Assembly (NCBI GenBank): GCA_002431355.1
Contig: DJEQ01000093.1
Span: 1-29,567 of the forward strand
Source of the DNA: Oribacterium sp. UBA5894
GTDB lineage: Bacteria > Bacillota > Clostridia > Lachnospirales > Lachnospiraceae
Direction of reading: 5' to 3'
DNA: 29,567 bases
Shown: positions 14,819 through 22,671 of the stretch, piece by piece
How the letters are laid out: each line of letters opens with the position of its first letter
Numbering within the stretch: position 1 is the first letter of the stretch
The notes under the pieces: model-generated
The model's input: only the letters and a program-made list of their open reading frames with translations
Told to the model about the DNA's origin: nothing
Database searches by the model: none
Made by a program: the position numbers and the translations under genes

Positions 14819-14992
14819 GTAAATGTTGCGCCGCAGGCCGCACAGCGTATGCTGTGCCATTTGATTAAGCATCGGATCCTGTATCCTATGGACTGGTCAA
14901 GTGAGATCACCCTGTTGACGCGGCATTTGCTTTGTCCGGAATTATCCGGACGATAACAATCTATATTCTACTAAGAAAGGATATCCGTAAAC
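14819..14992 (+). promoter_or_regulatory. Structured leader RNA of rpsH (candidate)
   Basis: Two perfect 7-bp hairpins are present: GCACAGC-GTAT-GCTGTGC (14840-14857) and GTCCGGA-ATTA-TCCGGAC (14934-14951). GCCGC (14830-14834) can pair with GCGGC (14920-14924), supported by AAAT/ATTT (14821-14824/14925-14928), closing a domain around the first hairpin. AAGAAAGG near the 3' end is the rpsH Shine-Dalgarno. S8 autoregulation is known in E. coli at a different site; whether S8 or another protein binds here is unknown. Confidence 0.5.
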
Positions 14993-15394
14993 ATGAGTAT
15001 GAGTGATCCAATCGCAGATATGCTTACAAGAATTCGTAATGCAAATACTGCAAAGCACGACACAGTAACTATCCCATCTTCCAAGATGAAGCTTGCAATC
15101 GCAGACATCCTGGTAAATGAGGGCTACATTGCAAAGTATGACCTCGTTGACAACGGTAAGTTCAAGGACATCAAGGTTACTCTGAAGTATGGCGCTACTA
15201 AGAATGAGAAGATCATCAGCGGCATCCGTAAGATTTCCAAGCCAGGTCTGAGAGTATATGCTGGCAAGGAGAACATGCCTTCCGTACTTGGCGGTCTTGG
15301 TATCGCCATTGTTTCCACGAACCAGGGCGTTATGACGGATCGTGAAGCAAGAGCAAAGGGCGTAGGCGGCGAAGTTCTTGCATTCGTCTGGTAA
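14993..15394 (+). CDS. rpsH: 30S ribosomal protein S8
   Basis: A 133-residue S8, a primary binder of the central 16S domain. Recognised by MSDPIADMLTRIRNAN, KPGLRVYAGKENMPSVLGGL, and the GIAIVSTNQGVMTDREARAK end. The MSMSDP start is usual in Clostridia, and AAGAAAGG is upstream. It opens a new transcription unit, to judge by the promoter 175 bp upstream. In E. coli S8 represses the spc operon, so it is a candidate regulator of its own leader. Confidence 0.98.
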   Translation: MSMSDPIADMLTRIRNANTAKHDTVTIPSSKMKLAIADILVNEGYIAKYDLVDNGKFKDIKVTLKYGATKNEKIISGIRKISKPGLRVYAGKENMPSVLGGLGIAIVSTNQGVMTDREARAKGVGGEVLAFVW

Positions 15395-15405
15395 TTCACT
15401 TACTT

Positions 15406-15483
15406 AACCCAATAAGTGGGTTCAAACGAACAGAACGAAGCTTACAAATAGTAACTAGTCATCTGAAAACTGTCTGAGATGAC
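15406..15483 (+). other. Two hairpins between rpsH and rplF
   Basis: AACCCA/TGGGTT (15406-15411/15417-15422, 5-nt loop) and GTCATCT/AGATGAC (15458-15464/15477-15483, 12-nt loop) are both perfect. They fill a 116-bp gap that is unusually wide for this gene pair. No U-run follows either, so these look like intercistronic mRNA elements, not terminators. Confidence 0.5.
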
Positions 15484-15510
15484 AGAGAATTTAAGAGAGG
15501 AGACATTAGT

Positions 15511-16053
15511 ATGTCACGTATCGGAAAATTACCGGTAGTAATCCCAGCAGGTGTTACTGTTGAGATCAAGGACAACAACGTTCTTTCTGTAAAGGGACCG
15601 AAGGGCACACTCGAGAAGCAGTTTGCTCCGGAGATCACCATCGAGCAGAAGGACGGCGAGATCGTTGTTTCTAGACCAAATGATAATAAGAAGGAGAAGT
15701 CCCTTCACGGACTTACCAGAGCCCTCATCCATAACATGGTAGACGGCGTTACCAATGGTTTCGAGAAGAAGCTCGAGATCAACGGTGTAGGTTACAGAGC
15801 AGCTAAGCAGGGCAAGACCCTGACCCTTACACTTGGATATTCTCATCCAGTGCTGATGGAGGATCCAGAGGGCGTTGAGGCTGTTGTTGATGGAACCAAT
15901 ACAATCTTCGTTCGCGGTATTGACAAGGAAGCCGTTGGTCAGTACGCAGCTGAGATCCGCAGCAAGAGAGGACCGGAGCCATATAAGGGCAAGGGTATCA
16001 AGTATGCTGATGAGATCATCAGACGTAAGGTTGGTAAGACTGGTAAGAAATAA
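15511..16053 (+). CDS. rplF: 50S ribosomal protein L6
   Basis: A 180-residue L6 near the GTPase-associated centre, with the usual two-domain repeat. Start MSRIGKLPVVIPAGV is diagnostic, then LHGLTRALIHNMVDGVT, and the C-terminal RGPEPYKGKGIKYADE. AAGAGAGGAGACATT precedes the ATG. Confidence 0.98.
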   Translation: MSRIGKLPVVIPAGVTVEIKDNNVLSVKGPKGTLEKQFAPEITIEQKDGEIVVSRPNDNKKEKSLHGLTRALIHNMVDGVTNGFEKKLEINGVGYRAAKQGKTLTLTLGYSHPVLMEDPEGVEAVVDGTNTIFVRGIDKEAVGQYAAEIRSKRGPEPYKGKGIKYADEIIRRKVGKTGKK

Positions 16054-16069
16054 TTAGGAGGAAAGTGAA

Positions 16070-16432
16070 ATGGTAAGTAAGAGAAATAAAGCTGAACTTC
16101 GCCAGAAGAAGCACGAGAGACTTAGAAACCGTTTTTCTGGTACTCCAGAGAGACCACGTCTTTCCGTATTCAGATCTGACAAGCACATGTATGCACAGAT
16201 TATCGATGATGTAGCTGGCAACACACTTTGCGCTGCTTCTACTCTGGATAAGGATGCAAACCTGGAGATCACAAACAATATTGAGGCTGCTCAGTACGTT
16301 GGCAAGGCCATCGCAGAGAAGGCACTGGCAAAGGGTATCAAGCAGGTTGTATTTGACCGTGGCGGCTTCCTGTATCATGGTAAGGTTCAGGCTCTCGCAG
16401 ATGCTGCAAGAGAAGCTGGCCTTGAATTCTAA
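16070..16432 (+). CDS. rplR: 50S ribosomal protein L18
   Basis: A 120-residue L18 that binds 5S rRNA in the central protuberance. Recognised by RFSGTPERPRLSVFRSDKHM, IYAQIIDD-like MYAQIIDDVAG, and the C-terminal FDRGGFLYHGKVQALADAAR. TTAGGAGGAAAGTGAA precedes the ATG, 16 bp after rplF. Confidence 0.98.
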   Translation: MVSKRNKAELRQKKHERLRNRFSGTPERPRLSVFRSDKHMYAQIIDDVAGNTLCAASTLDKDANLEITNNIEAAQYVGKAIAEKALAKGIKQVVFDRGGFLYHGKVQALADAAREAGLEF

Positions 16433-16453
16433 TCGAGAGGAGAAACAAGCAAG

Positions 16454-16963
16454 ATGAAGCGTGAAAGAATTGATGCAAATCAGTTAGAATTAAACGACAA
16501 CGTCGTAGCCATCAAGCGTGTTGCGAAGACCGTGAAGGGTGGTCGTACCATGAGATTCTCTGCTCTCGTAGTAGTTGGTGACGGCAATGGTCATGTAGGC
16601 TGTGGTATCGGTAAGGCAGTTGAGGTTCCAGAGGCGATCCGTAAGGCTCGTGAGGCTGCTGTTAAGGCAATCGTAACCATCCCTGTAACCGAAGAGAAGT
16701 CTGTACCACACGATTATGTTGGTAAGTTCGGAAGCTCTACTGTTCTTCTGAAGAAGGCACCGGAAGGAACCGGTATCATCGCAGGCGGTCCTGCACGTTC
16801 CGTACTGGAGCTTGCTGGTATCAAGAACATTCGTACCAAGTCTCTGGGCTCTAACAACAAGACAAACGTTGTACTCGCTACCCTTGAGGGTCTTACTTCC
16901 ATGAAGACTCCTGAGGAGTTTGCTGCACTCCGCGGCAAGACTGTAGCTGAGATCACAGGTTAA
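16454..16963 (+). CDS. rpsE: 30S ribosomal protein S5
   Basis: A 169-residue S5, involved in decoding accuracy and mRNA entry. The dsRNA-binding N-domain shows VKGGRTMRFSALVVVGDGNG, followed by GKAVEVPEAIRKA and the C-domain GTGIIAGGPARSVLELAGI. GAGAGGAGAAACAAGCAAG precedes the ATG. Confidence 0.98.
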   Translation: MKRERIDANQLELNDNVVAIKRVAKTVKGGRTMRFSALVVVGDGNGHVGCGIGKAVEVPEAIRKAREAAVKAIVTIPVTEEKSVPHDYVGKFGSSTVLLKKAPEGTGIIAGGPARSVLELAGIKNIRTKSLGSNNKTNVVLATLEGLTSMKTPEEFAALRGKTVAEITG

Positions 16964-16977
16964 TAGGGGGTATTGAA

Positions 16978-17163
16978 ATGGCAGATAAGAAGTTAAAGAT
17001 TACACTTGTAAAGTCTCCAATCGGTGCAATCCCTAAGCAGAGAGCTACTGTTCAGGCCCTTGGTCTCCGTAAGATCCGTCAGAGCGTAGAGCTTCTGGAC
17101 AACGGTGCTACAAGAGGTATGATTCAGAGAGTAAACCATCTTGTGAAAGTTGAAGAAATCTAA
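16978..17163 (+). CDS. rpmD: 50S ribosomal protein L30
   Basis: A 61-residue bacterial L30. Recognised by LKITLVKSPIGAIPKQRATV, LGLRKIRQSVELLD, and RGMIQRVNHLVKVEEI. ATAGGGGGTATTGAA precedes the ATG, 14 bp after rpsE and 11 bp before rplO. Confidence 0.97.
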   Translation: MADKKLKITLVKSPIGAIPKQRATVQALGLRKIRQSVELLDNGATRGMIQRVNHLVKVEEI

Positions 17164-17174
17164 GGAGGCATACA

Positions 17175-17618
17175 ATGGAGTTAGCTAATTTAAAGCCGGC
17201 TGACGGCGCAAAGCAGTCAAAGAACTTCAGACGTGGCCGTGGCCATGGTTCAGGAAACGGCAAGACCGCAGGTAAGGGCTCAAAGGGCCAGAAGGCTAGA
17301 TCTGGAGCACCAAGACCAGGATTTGAGGGTGGTCAGATGCCTCTGTTCAGACGTATTCCGAAGAGAGGTTTCACGGATCGCAATTCCAAGGTTATCACAG
17401 GTATCAACCTGTCTACACTCGATGCTCGCTTCAATGAGGGCGAGGAAGTAACCATCGAGGCTCTTCTCGAGAAGGGCATCATCAAGAAGGTTAACGACGG
17501 CGTTAAGATTCTTGGTAACGGCGAGCTGACAAAGAAGCTCAACGTGAAGGTTACTGCATTCTCAGCATCTGCGAAGGAGAAGATCGAAGCTTTAGGCGGC
17601 ACCTGTGAGGTAATCTAA
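17175..17618 (+). CDS. rplO: 50S ribosomal protein L15
   Basis: A 147-residue L15, a late-assembly large-subunit protein. The N-terminal glycine/basic extension is typical (RRGRGHGSGNGKTAGKGSKG), followed by GFEGGQMPLFRRIPKRGF. AAGGAGGCATACA precedes the ATG. secY begins 2 bp after the stop. Confidence 0.98.
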   Translation: MELANLKPADGAKQSKNFRRGRGHGSGNGKTAGKGSKGQKARSGAPRPGFEGGQMPLFRRIPKRGFTDRNSKVITGINLSTLDARFNEGEEVTIEALLEKGIIKKVNDGVKILGNGELTKKLNVKVTAFSASAKEKIEALGGTCEVI

Positions 17619-17620
17619 AC

Positions 17621-18961
17621 ATGTTCAAATCGCTACTAAACGCATTTAAGGTAAAGGAACTGAGAAAGAAGCTTCTGTTCGTTTTCCTGATGCTCGTAGT
17701 AATTAGGTTTGGATCGAATCTTCCTATTCCGGGTGTGAACGCGCAGTACTTTAGCGAGCTGTTCAACAGCATGTCCAACAATGATGCATTTGGCTGGTTC
17801 AATACGATGACCGGTGGCTCCTTCGAGCAGCTGTCGATTTTCGCACTGTCCATCACGCCATACATCACTTCATCCATCATCATCCAGCTGCTGACCGTAG
17901 CCATTCCGGCTCTTGAGGAAATGCAGAAGGATGGTGAAGAGGGAAGAAAGAAGCTCACTGAGTACACCAGATACGTAACGATCGGTCTGGCTCTTATCGA
18001 GTCACTTGCGATGGCTATCGGATTTGGCGGTCAGGGACTTCTGATCGGTTTCACCGAGGCGAGCACCGTAAGAAAGATTGCAGATATTGCGATCGCTGTC
18101 ATTGCGATGACCGCAGGCTCTGCACTTCTGATGTGGATCGGTGAGCAGATTACAGATAAGGGCGTGGGCAATGGTATCTCCCTGGTCCTCCTCTTTAATA
18201 TTCTGTCGTCTGTTCCGAGTGATTTCCAGACACTGTATATCAGATTCATCAGCGGGAAGAATGTTGCGACGATGGTGGTTGCGGCCATTATCATCGCGGC
18301 AGCCATCATTGCACTGGTGGTATTTACCATCATCCTGAACGATGCACAGCGAACCATTCCGGTTCAGTACAGCCGTCGTGTACAGGGCAGAGGTCTGGTG
18401 GGCGGACAGTCCTCCAATATTCCTCTGAAGGTGAATACCGCGAGCGTTATGCCGGTGATCTTTGCAAGTTCCCTGATGACCATGCCGGTTGTGGTCGGTC
18501 AGATCATCAAGGTGGACTACAGCACGATTCCTGGACAGATCCTTATGGCTCTGAATTCAGGCTCCTGGTGCAATCCGGATCGTCCGATTTATTCCATCGG
18601 ACTGGTGATCTACATCCTGTTACTTTACTTCTTCGCATATTTCTACACGTCGATTTCCTTTAATCCGCTGGAGATTGCGAATAACATGAAGAAGCAGGGC
18701 GGCTTCATTCCTGGCATTCGTCCGGGTAAGCCGACCAGCGATTACCTTGATAATATTCTTACTTATATTATTTTCATCGGTGCGACCGGTCTGGCCATCG
18801 TTGCCATCATTCCGATCTTTGTTTCTGGAGTGTTCAATGTAGGCCGTATCTCGTTCGCGGGCACCTCGCTGATCATTATCGTCGGCGTTGTGCTGGAGAC
18901 GGTGAAAGCCATTGAGTCTCAGATGATCGTAAGAAACTACCAGGGATTCCTGAACGATTAA
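17621..18961 (+). CDS. secY: Protein translocase channel subunit SecY
   Basis: A 446-residue SecY, the channel of the Sec translocon, with ten membrane helices by inspection. TM1 is in LLFVFLMLVVIRFGSNLPIP, and the plug/TM2 region in GGSFEQLSIFALSITPYITS. The cytoplasmic loop VQYSRRVQGRGLVGGQSSNI, known to contact SecA and the ribosome, is conserved, as is FIPGIRPGKPTSDYL near TM8. GAGGT at the end of rplO serves as Shine-Dalgarno, 2 bp between genes. It is the normal neighbour of rplO, and its product exports proteins such as the two cell-wall-binding proteins in this window. Confidence 0.98.
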   Translation: MFKSLLNAFKVKELRKKLLFVFLMLVVIRFGSNLPIPGVNAQYFSELFNSMSNNDAFGWFNTMTGGSFEQLSIFALSITPYITSSIIIQLLTVAIPALEEMQKDGEEGRKKLTEYTRYVTIGLALIESLAMAIGFGGQGLLIGFTEASTVRKIADIAIAVIAMTAGSALLMWIGEQITDKGVGNGISLVLLFNILSSVPSDFQTLYIRFISGKNVATMVVAAIIIAAAIIALVVFTIILNDAQRTIPVQYSRRVQGRGLVGGQSSNIPLKVNTASVMPVIFASSLMTMPVVVGQIIKVDYSTIPGQILMALNSGSWCNPDRPIYSIGLVIYILLLYFFAYFYTSISFNPLEIANNMKKQGGFIPGIRPGKPTSDYLDNILTYIIFIGATGLAIVAIIPIFVSGVFNVGRISFAGTSLIIIVGVVLETVKAIESQMIVRNYQGFLND

Positions 18962-18973
18962 TCGTTAACACCA

Positions 18974-19004
18974 AGCCTCCTCAGACATACGCTCTGGGGA
19001 GGCT
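18974..19004 (+). other. Strong hairpin between secY and adk
   Basis: AGCCTCCTCAG (18974-18984) pairs with CTGGGGAGGCT (18994-19004), 11 positions with one G-T pair and a 9-nt loop. The downstream sequence ATCAGTGTTTATT is only mildly T-rich, so full termination is doubtful. It may be a partial terminator or processing site that lowers adk-map-infA output relative to r-proteins. Confidence 0.55.
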
Positions 19005-19043
19005 ATCAGTGTTTATTACTATAGTACTATCGGGAGAACGCAA

Positions 19044-19691
19044 ATGAAGATTGTTATGTTAGGTGCGCCTGGTGCCGGTAAGGGCACGCAGGCAATTAAG
19101 ATTGCTGATAAGTATGATATCCCTCACATTTCGACGGGAGATATCTTCCGCGCAAACATCAAGGGCGGCACAGAGCTCGGACAGAAGGCGAAGTCCTATA
19201 TCGATAAGGGAGAGCTGGTTCCGGATGAAGTGACGATCGGAATGCTTCTGGATCGTATCGCACAGGATGACTGCAGTAACGGCTATGTACTGGATGGCTT
19301 CCCTCGTACGATTCCACAGGCAGAAAGCCTGACGGAAGCACTGAAGAGTCAGGGCGATAAGATTGACTTTGCGCTGAACATTGATGTACCGGATGAAGCC
19401 ATCATCAAGCGCATGTCCGGCAGACGCGCATGCCCGAAGTGCGGTGCAACCTATCATATCGTTTATGCCGCACCGAAGAAGGAAAATATCTGCGACAAGT
19501 GTGGATCTGAGCTCATCATCCGTTCCGATGACAAGCCAGAGACCGTAAAGGATCGTCTTAATGTATACCACCAGCAGACAGAACCGCTGATTGCGTACTA
19601 TAAGGCAGCCGGTGTGCTTCGCGAAGTCGATGGCACGCAGGAGCTTCCAAAGGTATTTGAGGATGTCGTTGCCATCCTTTCTGAAAACTGA
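19044..19691 (+). CDS. adk: Adenylate kinase
   Basis: A 215-residue long-form adenylate kinase interconverting ATP+AMP and 2 ADP. The P-loop is GAPGAGKGT at 7-15; the AMP-binding segment is HISTGDIFRANI; DGFPRT is present. The LID has a zinc knot with Cys130, Cys133, Cys150 and Cys153, the Gram-positive type, where E. coli has no Cys knot. GGGAGAACGCAA precedes the ATG. The position between secY and map is standard for Firmicutes. Confidence 0.98.
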   Translation: MKIVMLGAPGAGKGTQAIKIADKYDIPHISTGDIFRANIKGGTELGQKAKSYIDKGELVPDEVTIGMLLDRIAQDDCSNGYVLDGFPRTIPQAESLTEALKSQGDKIDFALNIDVPDEAIIKRMSGRRACPKCGATYHIVYAAPKKENICDKCGSELIIRSDDKPETVKDRLNVYHQQTEPLIAYYKAAGVLREVDGTQELPKVFEDVVAILSEN

Positions 19692-19758
19692 ATTTCAGGA
19701 AGCAGCGCATCGAACAGAAGGATGCAAGAGCATCCAATGTATTCAGAAAGAAGAATTC

Positions 19759-20541
19759 ATGATCGAAATCAAATCAAAGCGTGAAATTGAACTGATGCGT
19801 GAGGCAGGCAAGATTCTTTCCGAGATGCATAACCGTCTCGGAGAGAAGATCGCCCCGGGTATCAGTACGAAGGAACTTGATGAGCTCGCCGAGGGCATCA
19901 TGCGGAAGCTCGGCGGATTCCCAAGCATGAAGGGCTTATATGATTTTCCTGGAGCCTGCTGCGTTTCTGTGAATTCCGTCGTGATTCATGGAATCCCGAA
20001 TCGCCACACCATCCTGAAGGACGGGGATATCGTTTCCATTGATACCTGCACAAGCTACCATGGCTACAATGCAGATGCGACCCGGACCTGGGCTGTGGGT
20101 GAGATTTCAGAAGATGCGAAGCGCGTCATCCGCGTTTGCCAGCAGAGCTTCTTTGAAGGATTGAAACAGGCCATTCCTGGAAATCATCTGAATGATATGA
20201 CTTCTGCGATTGGCAACTATATTGAAGCGCAGGGCTGTGGCATTCTTCGTGACTACTGTGGACACGGCATCGGCAGTGAGATCCATGGCGATCCGGAAAT
20301 CCCAAATTACGATATGCATCGGAAGGGACCGAAACTGTGTGCGGGTATGACCCTTGCCGTGGAGCCCATGATTACGCTTGGATCTCCGGTCTGCCATACC
20401 GCAGATAACGGCTGGGATGTAATCCCGGATGATGGCAGTCTTTCCTGCCATTATGAAAATACCATTCTCATCACGGACGGTGAGCCAGAAATTCTGACCA
20501 TGCCGGGTGAGGATAAGAGTTTACTTATTAACATTAAATAA
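19759..20541 (+). CDS. map: Methionine aminopeptidase, type I
   Basis: A 260-residue type I methionine aminopeptidase that removes the initiator Met from nascent proteins. The five metal ligands are visible: Asp95 (SIDTCTSYHGY), Asp106 (NADATRTW), His169 (CGHGIG), Glu202 (AVEPMI) and Glu233 (HYENTIL). The frame is open from a GTG at 19591, inside adk, but the ATG at 19759 starting MIEIKSKREIELMREAGK gives the family start, with AGAAAGAAGAA upstream. The first metal ligand block reads IDTCTSYHGYNAD instead of the common VDxxxxxxGYxGD, a small divergence. Confidence 0.96.
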   Translation: MIEIKSKREIELMREAGKILSEMHNRLGEKIAPGISTKELDELAEGIMRKLGGFPSMKGLYDFPGACCVSVNSVVIHGIPNRHTILKDGDIVSIDTCTSYHGYNADATRTWAVGEISEDAKRVIRVCQQSFFEGLKQAIPGNHLNDMTSAIGNYIEAQGCGILRDYCGHGIGSEIHGDPEIPNYDMHRKGPKLCAGMTLAVEPMITLGSPVCHTADNGWDVIPDDGSLSCHYENTILITDGEPEILTMPGEDKSLLINIK

Positions 20542-20558
20542 ATAAGAAGGAGAACTGA

Positions 20559-20777
20559 ATGTCTAAATCAGATGTAATCGAGATTACTGGTAAAGTAATT
20601 GAAAAACTTCCGAATGCCATGTTCCAGGTTGAGCTTGAAAATGGTCACCAGGTTCTGGCACATATTTCCGGAAAGCTTCGTATGAATTACATTCGAATTC
20701 TTCCAGGTGACAAGGTGACAATCGAACTTTCACCATACGACCTTTCCAAGGGACGCATCATCTGGAGAGACAAGTAA
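20559..20777 (+). CDS. infA: Translation initiation factor IF-1
   Basis: A 72-residue S1/OB-fold IF-1, which occupies the A site during initiation. Recognised by IEITGKVIEKLPNAMFQVEL, VLAHISGKLRMNYIRILPGD and the end YDLSKGRIIWRDK. Length is exactly typical. AAGAAGGAGAACTGA precedes the ATG, 17 bp after map. Confidence 0.98.
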   Translation: MSKSDVIEITGKVIEKLPNAMFQVELENGHQVLAHISGKLRMNYIRILPGDKVTIELSPYDLSKGRIIWRDK

Positions 20778-20812
20778 GGCCGCGAAATTCTTACAATTCA
20801 TTTAAAAAGGGC

Positions 20813-20841
20813 TTTACAACAGTAGGCCGTTTTGTTAGAAT
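20813..20841 (+). promoter_or_regulatory. Internal promoter before rpmJ
   Basis: TTTACA (20813-20818), exactly 17 bp, then TAGAAT (20836-20841), each one base from consensus. The start would be near 20848, about 40 nt before rpmJ. It could drive the alpha part (rpmJ to rplQ) independently. Confidence 0.65.
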
Positions 20842-20887
20842 AATACGGCAACTTTGTTCGAATTCGTTATTAGAAAGGGGAATTACT

Positions 20888-21001
20888 ATGAAGGTAAGAT
20901 CATCAGTAAAGCCTATCTGCGAGAAATGCAAAGTCATCAAGCGGAAAGGCTCTATCAGAATTATCTGCGAAAACCCTAAGCACAAGCAGAGACAAGGTTA
21001 A
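20888..21001 (+). CDS. rpmJ: 50S ribosomal protein L36, zinc-binding type
   Basis: A 37-residue L36. The sequence starts MKVRSSVKPICEKCKVIKRK. Zinc ligands are Cys11, Cys14, Cys27 and His32, so this is the zinc-type (C+) paralogue. AGAAAGGGGAATTACT precedes the ATG, and rpsM follows after 21 bp. The position infA-rpmJ-rpsM is standard. Confidence 0.97.
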   Translation: MKVRSSVKPICEKCKVIKRKGSIRIICENPKHKQRQG

Positions 21002-21022
21002 TTTTTACAGGAGGAAACAAAA

Positions 21023-21391
21023 ATGGCTCGTATTGCAGGTGTCGATTTACCGAGAGAGAAGCGTATCGAGATTGGTCTGACATACATTTATGGTATCGGT
21101 CAGTCCAGTGCAGATAAGATTCTTGCGGCAACAGGCGTTAACCCTGACACACGTGTTAAGGATCTCACTGACGATGAAGTCAAGGAGCTTGCGAACTACA
21201 TCGCTGAGCACCAGGTAGTAGAAGGTGACCTCAGAAGATCTACAGCTCTGGACATCAAGAGACTTCAGGAGATTGGCTGCTATCGTGGCATCCGTCACAG
21301 AAGAGGCCTTCCGGTAAGAGGTCAGAAGACAAAGACCAATGCCAGAACACGTAAGGGTCCTCGTAAGACTGTTGCAAACAAGAAGAAGTAA
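21023..21391 (+). CDS. rpsM: 30S ribosomal protein S13
   Basis: A 122-residue S13 in the head, contacting the P-site tRNA and bridging to the large subunit. Start MARIAGVDLPREKRIEIGLT is diagnostic, then YIYGIGQSSADKIL, and the basic tail RRGLPVRGQKTKTNARTRKG. ACAGGAGGAAACAAAA precedes the ATG. Confidence 0.98.
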   Translation: MARIAGVDLPREKRIEIGLTYIYGIGQSSADKILAATGVNPDTRVKDLTDDEVKELANYIAEHQVVEGDLRRSTALDIKRLQEIGCYRGIRHRRGLPVRGQKTKTNARTRKGPRKTVANKKK

Positions 21392-21413
21392 TCTTCAAAG
21401 GTAAGCAAAAGTC

Positions 21414-21435
21414 CAGATCAGAAATGATCGATCTG
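21414..21435 (+). other. Hairpin between rpsM and rpsK
   Basis: Within the 124-bp gap, CAGATC (21414-21419) can pair with GATCTG (21430-21435). Alternatively GATCA-GAAA-TGATC (21416-21429) forms a GNRA-capped stem; the two exclude each other. No U-run follows. Confidence 0.35.
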
Positions 21436-21515
21436 ATGAAAATCAGAAGTAACTGTTGTGATCTTCATGTTTTAAATACAGGAAGACAGAAAAAGGAAAG
21501 TAGGTTAGTTTTAAT

Positions 21516-21905
21516 ATGGCGTCAGGTAAGAGAATTACAAAGAAGCGCGTAAAGAAAAACGTTGAACGCGGACAGGCACATATTCAGGCATCTTTCAACA
21601 ACACGATTGTTACCCTGACAGATGCTGAAGGAAACGCTCTTTCATGGGCAAGTGCTGGTGGTCTTGGTTTCAAGGGTTCAAGAAAATCTACTCCATATGC
21701 AGCTCAGATGGCTGCTGAAACTGCTGTTAAGGCAGCTTTAGTACACGGCTTAAAGTATGTGGATGTAAGTGTTAAGGGACCAGGATCAGGACGTGAGGCA
21801 GCAATCCGTGCACTCCAGGCGAATGGTCTTGAGGTTACTTCCATCAAGGATGTAACGCCAGTTCCACACAATGGATGCCGTCCACCAAAGCGCAGAAGAG
21901 TATAA
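21516..21905 (+). CDS. rpsK: 30S ribosomal protein S11
   Basis: A 129-residue S11 on the platform near the mRNA exit. Recognised by ERGQAHIQASFNNTIVTLTD, GGLGFKGSRKSTPYAAQMAA, VSVKGPGSGREAAIRALQA, and the end PVPHNGCRPPKRRRV. GGAAAGTAGGTTAGTTTTAAT precedes the ATG. Confidence 0.98.
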   Translation: MASGKRITKKRVKKNVERGQAHIQASFNNTIVTLTDAEGNALSWASAGGLGFKGSRKSTPYAAQMAAETAVKAALVHGLKYVDVSVKGPGSGREAAIRALQANGLEVTSIKDVTPVPHNGCRPPKRRRV

Positions 21906-21907
21906 TC

Positions 21908-21928
21908 CTCGTTTTACGAGATTATTTT
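21908..21928 (+). terminator. Weak terminator-like hairpin after rpsK
   Basis: CTCGT-TTT-ACGAG (21908-21920) is a 5-bp stem followed by ATTATTTT, 3 bp after the rpsK stop. The stem is short, so at best partial termination or attenuation before rpsD. The rest of the 146-bp gap shows no gene and no good promoter. Confidence 0.3.
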
Positions 21929-22051
21929 CTTGAATTCACTAAAGACATAGGTCGCAGTATGTATAAAAATGCGGCAAATCTGTCCGAAGAAGCCCATGGG
22001 TGTAAAGGACGTATCACGTACATTACTTGATATTATAAGGAGAAAAGAATT

Positions 22052-22645
22052 ATGGCAGTTGATAAAACTCCCGTACTTAAAAGATGCAGGTCACTCGGAC
22101 TTGACCCTGTATTTTTAGGAATTGATAAGAAGTCAAACAGACAGCTCAGAAATCAGCGTCGTAAGATGTCTGAGTACGGCCTCCAGCTTCGTGAGAAGCA
22201 GAAGGCAAAGTTCATCTACGGTGTTCTTGAGAAGCCTTTCCGTAACTACTATGCAAAGGCAAACCAGATGAAGGGCCAGACCGGTACCAACCTTATGGTT
22301 CTTCTTGAGTCTCGTCTCGACAATGTGATCTTCCGTATGGGCCTTGCTCGTACTCGTCGTGAGGCACGTCAGATCGTTGATCACAGACTCATCACTGTAA
22401 ATGGCAAGGTTGTAAACATTCCTTCTTACCTTGTATCTGCTGGCGACGTAGTTGCTGTCAAGGAGTCCAAGAAGTCTCTTCAGAGATTCAAGGATATCCT
22501 CGAGGTTACCAATGGCCGTATGGTTCCAGCCTGGATCGATTGCGATCAGGAGAACTTCAAGGCTACTGTAAAGCAGCTTCCTTCCAGAGAGGAAATCGAC
22601 GTTCCAGTAAACGAGATGCTTATCGTCGAGTTGTATTCCAAATAA
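22052..22645 (+). CDS. rpsD: 30S ribosomal protein S4, zinc-free type
   Basis: A 197-residue S4, a primary assembly protein that binds the 5' domain of 16S rRNA. Start MAVDKTPVLKRCRSLGLDP. Only one Cys is present in the N-terminal block, so the zinc knot of C+ S4 proteins is absent. The S4 RNA-binding domain is at about 88-150 (SRLDNVIFRMGLARTRREAR, IVDHRLITVNGKVVNIPSY). TATAAGGAGAAAAGAATT precedes the ATG. In E. coli S4 is the alpha-operon repressor. Here rpsD is kept in the alpha series, unlike B. subtilis. Confidence 0.97.
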   Translation: MAVDKTPVLKRCRSLGLDPVFLGIDKKSNRQLRNQRRKMSEYGLQLREKQKAKFIYGVLEKPFRNYYAKANQMKGQTGTNLMVLLESRLDNVIFRMGLARTRREARQIVDHRLITVNGKVVNIPSYLVSAGDVVAVKESKKSLQRFKDILEVTNGRMVPAWIDCDQENFKATVKQLPSREEIDVPVNEMLIVELYSK

Positions 22646-22671
22646 TTAGCCTGCAATAAAGGAGGCATTGC

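Noticed and set aside
19591..19758. 56-codon N-terminal extension of map
   Set aside because: It lies inside adk and before a family-typical ATG with upstream purines. The extension has no conserved features.
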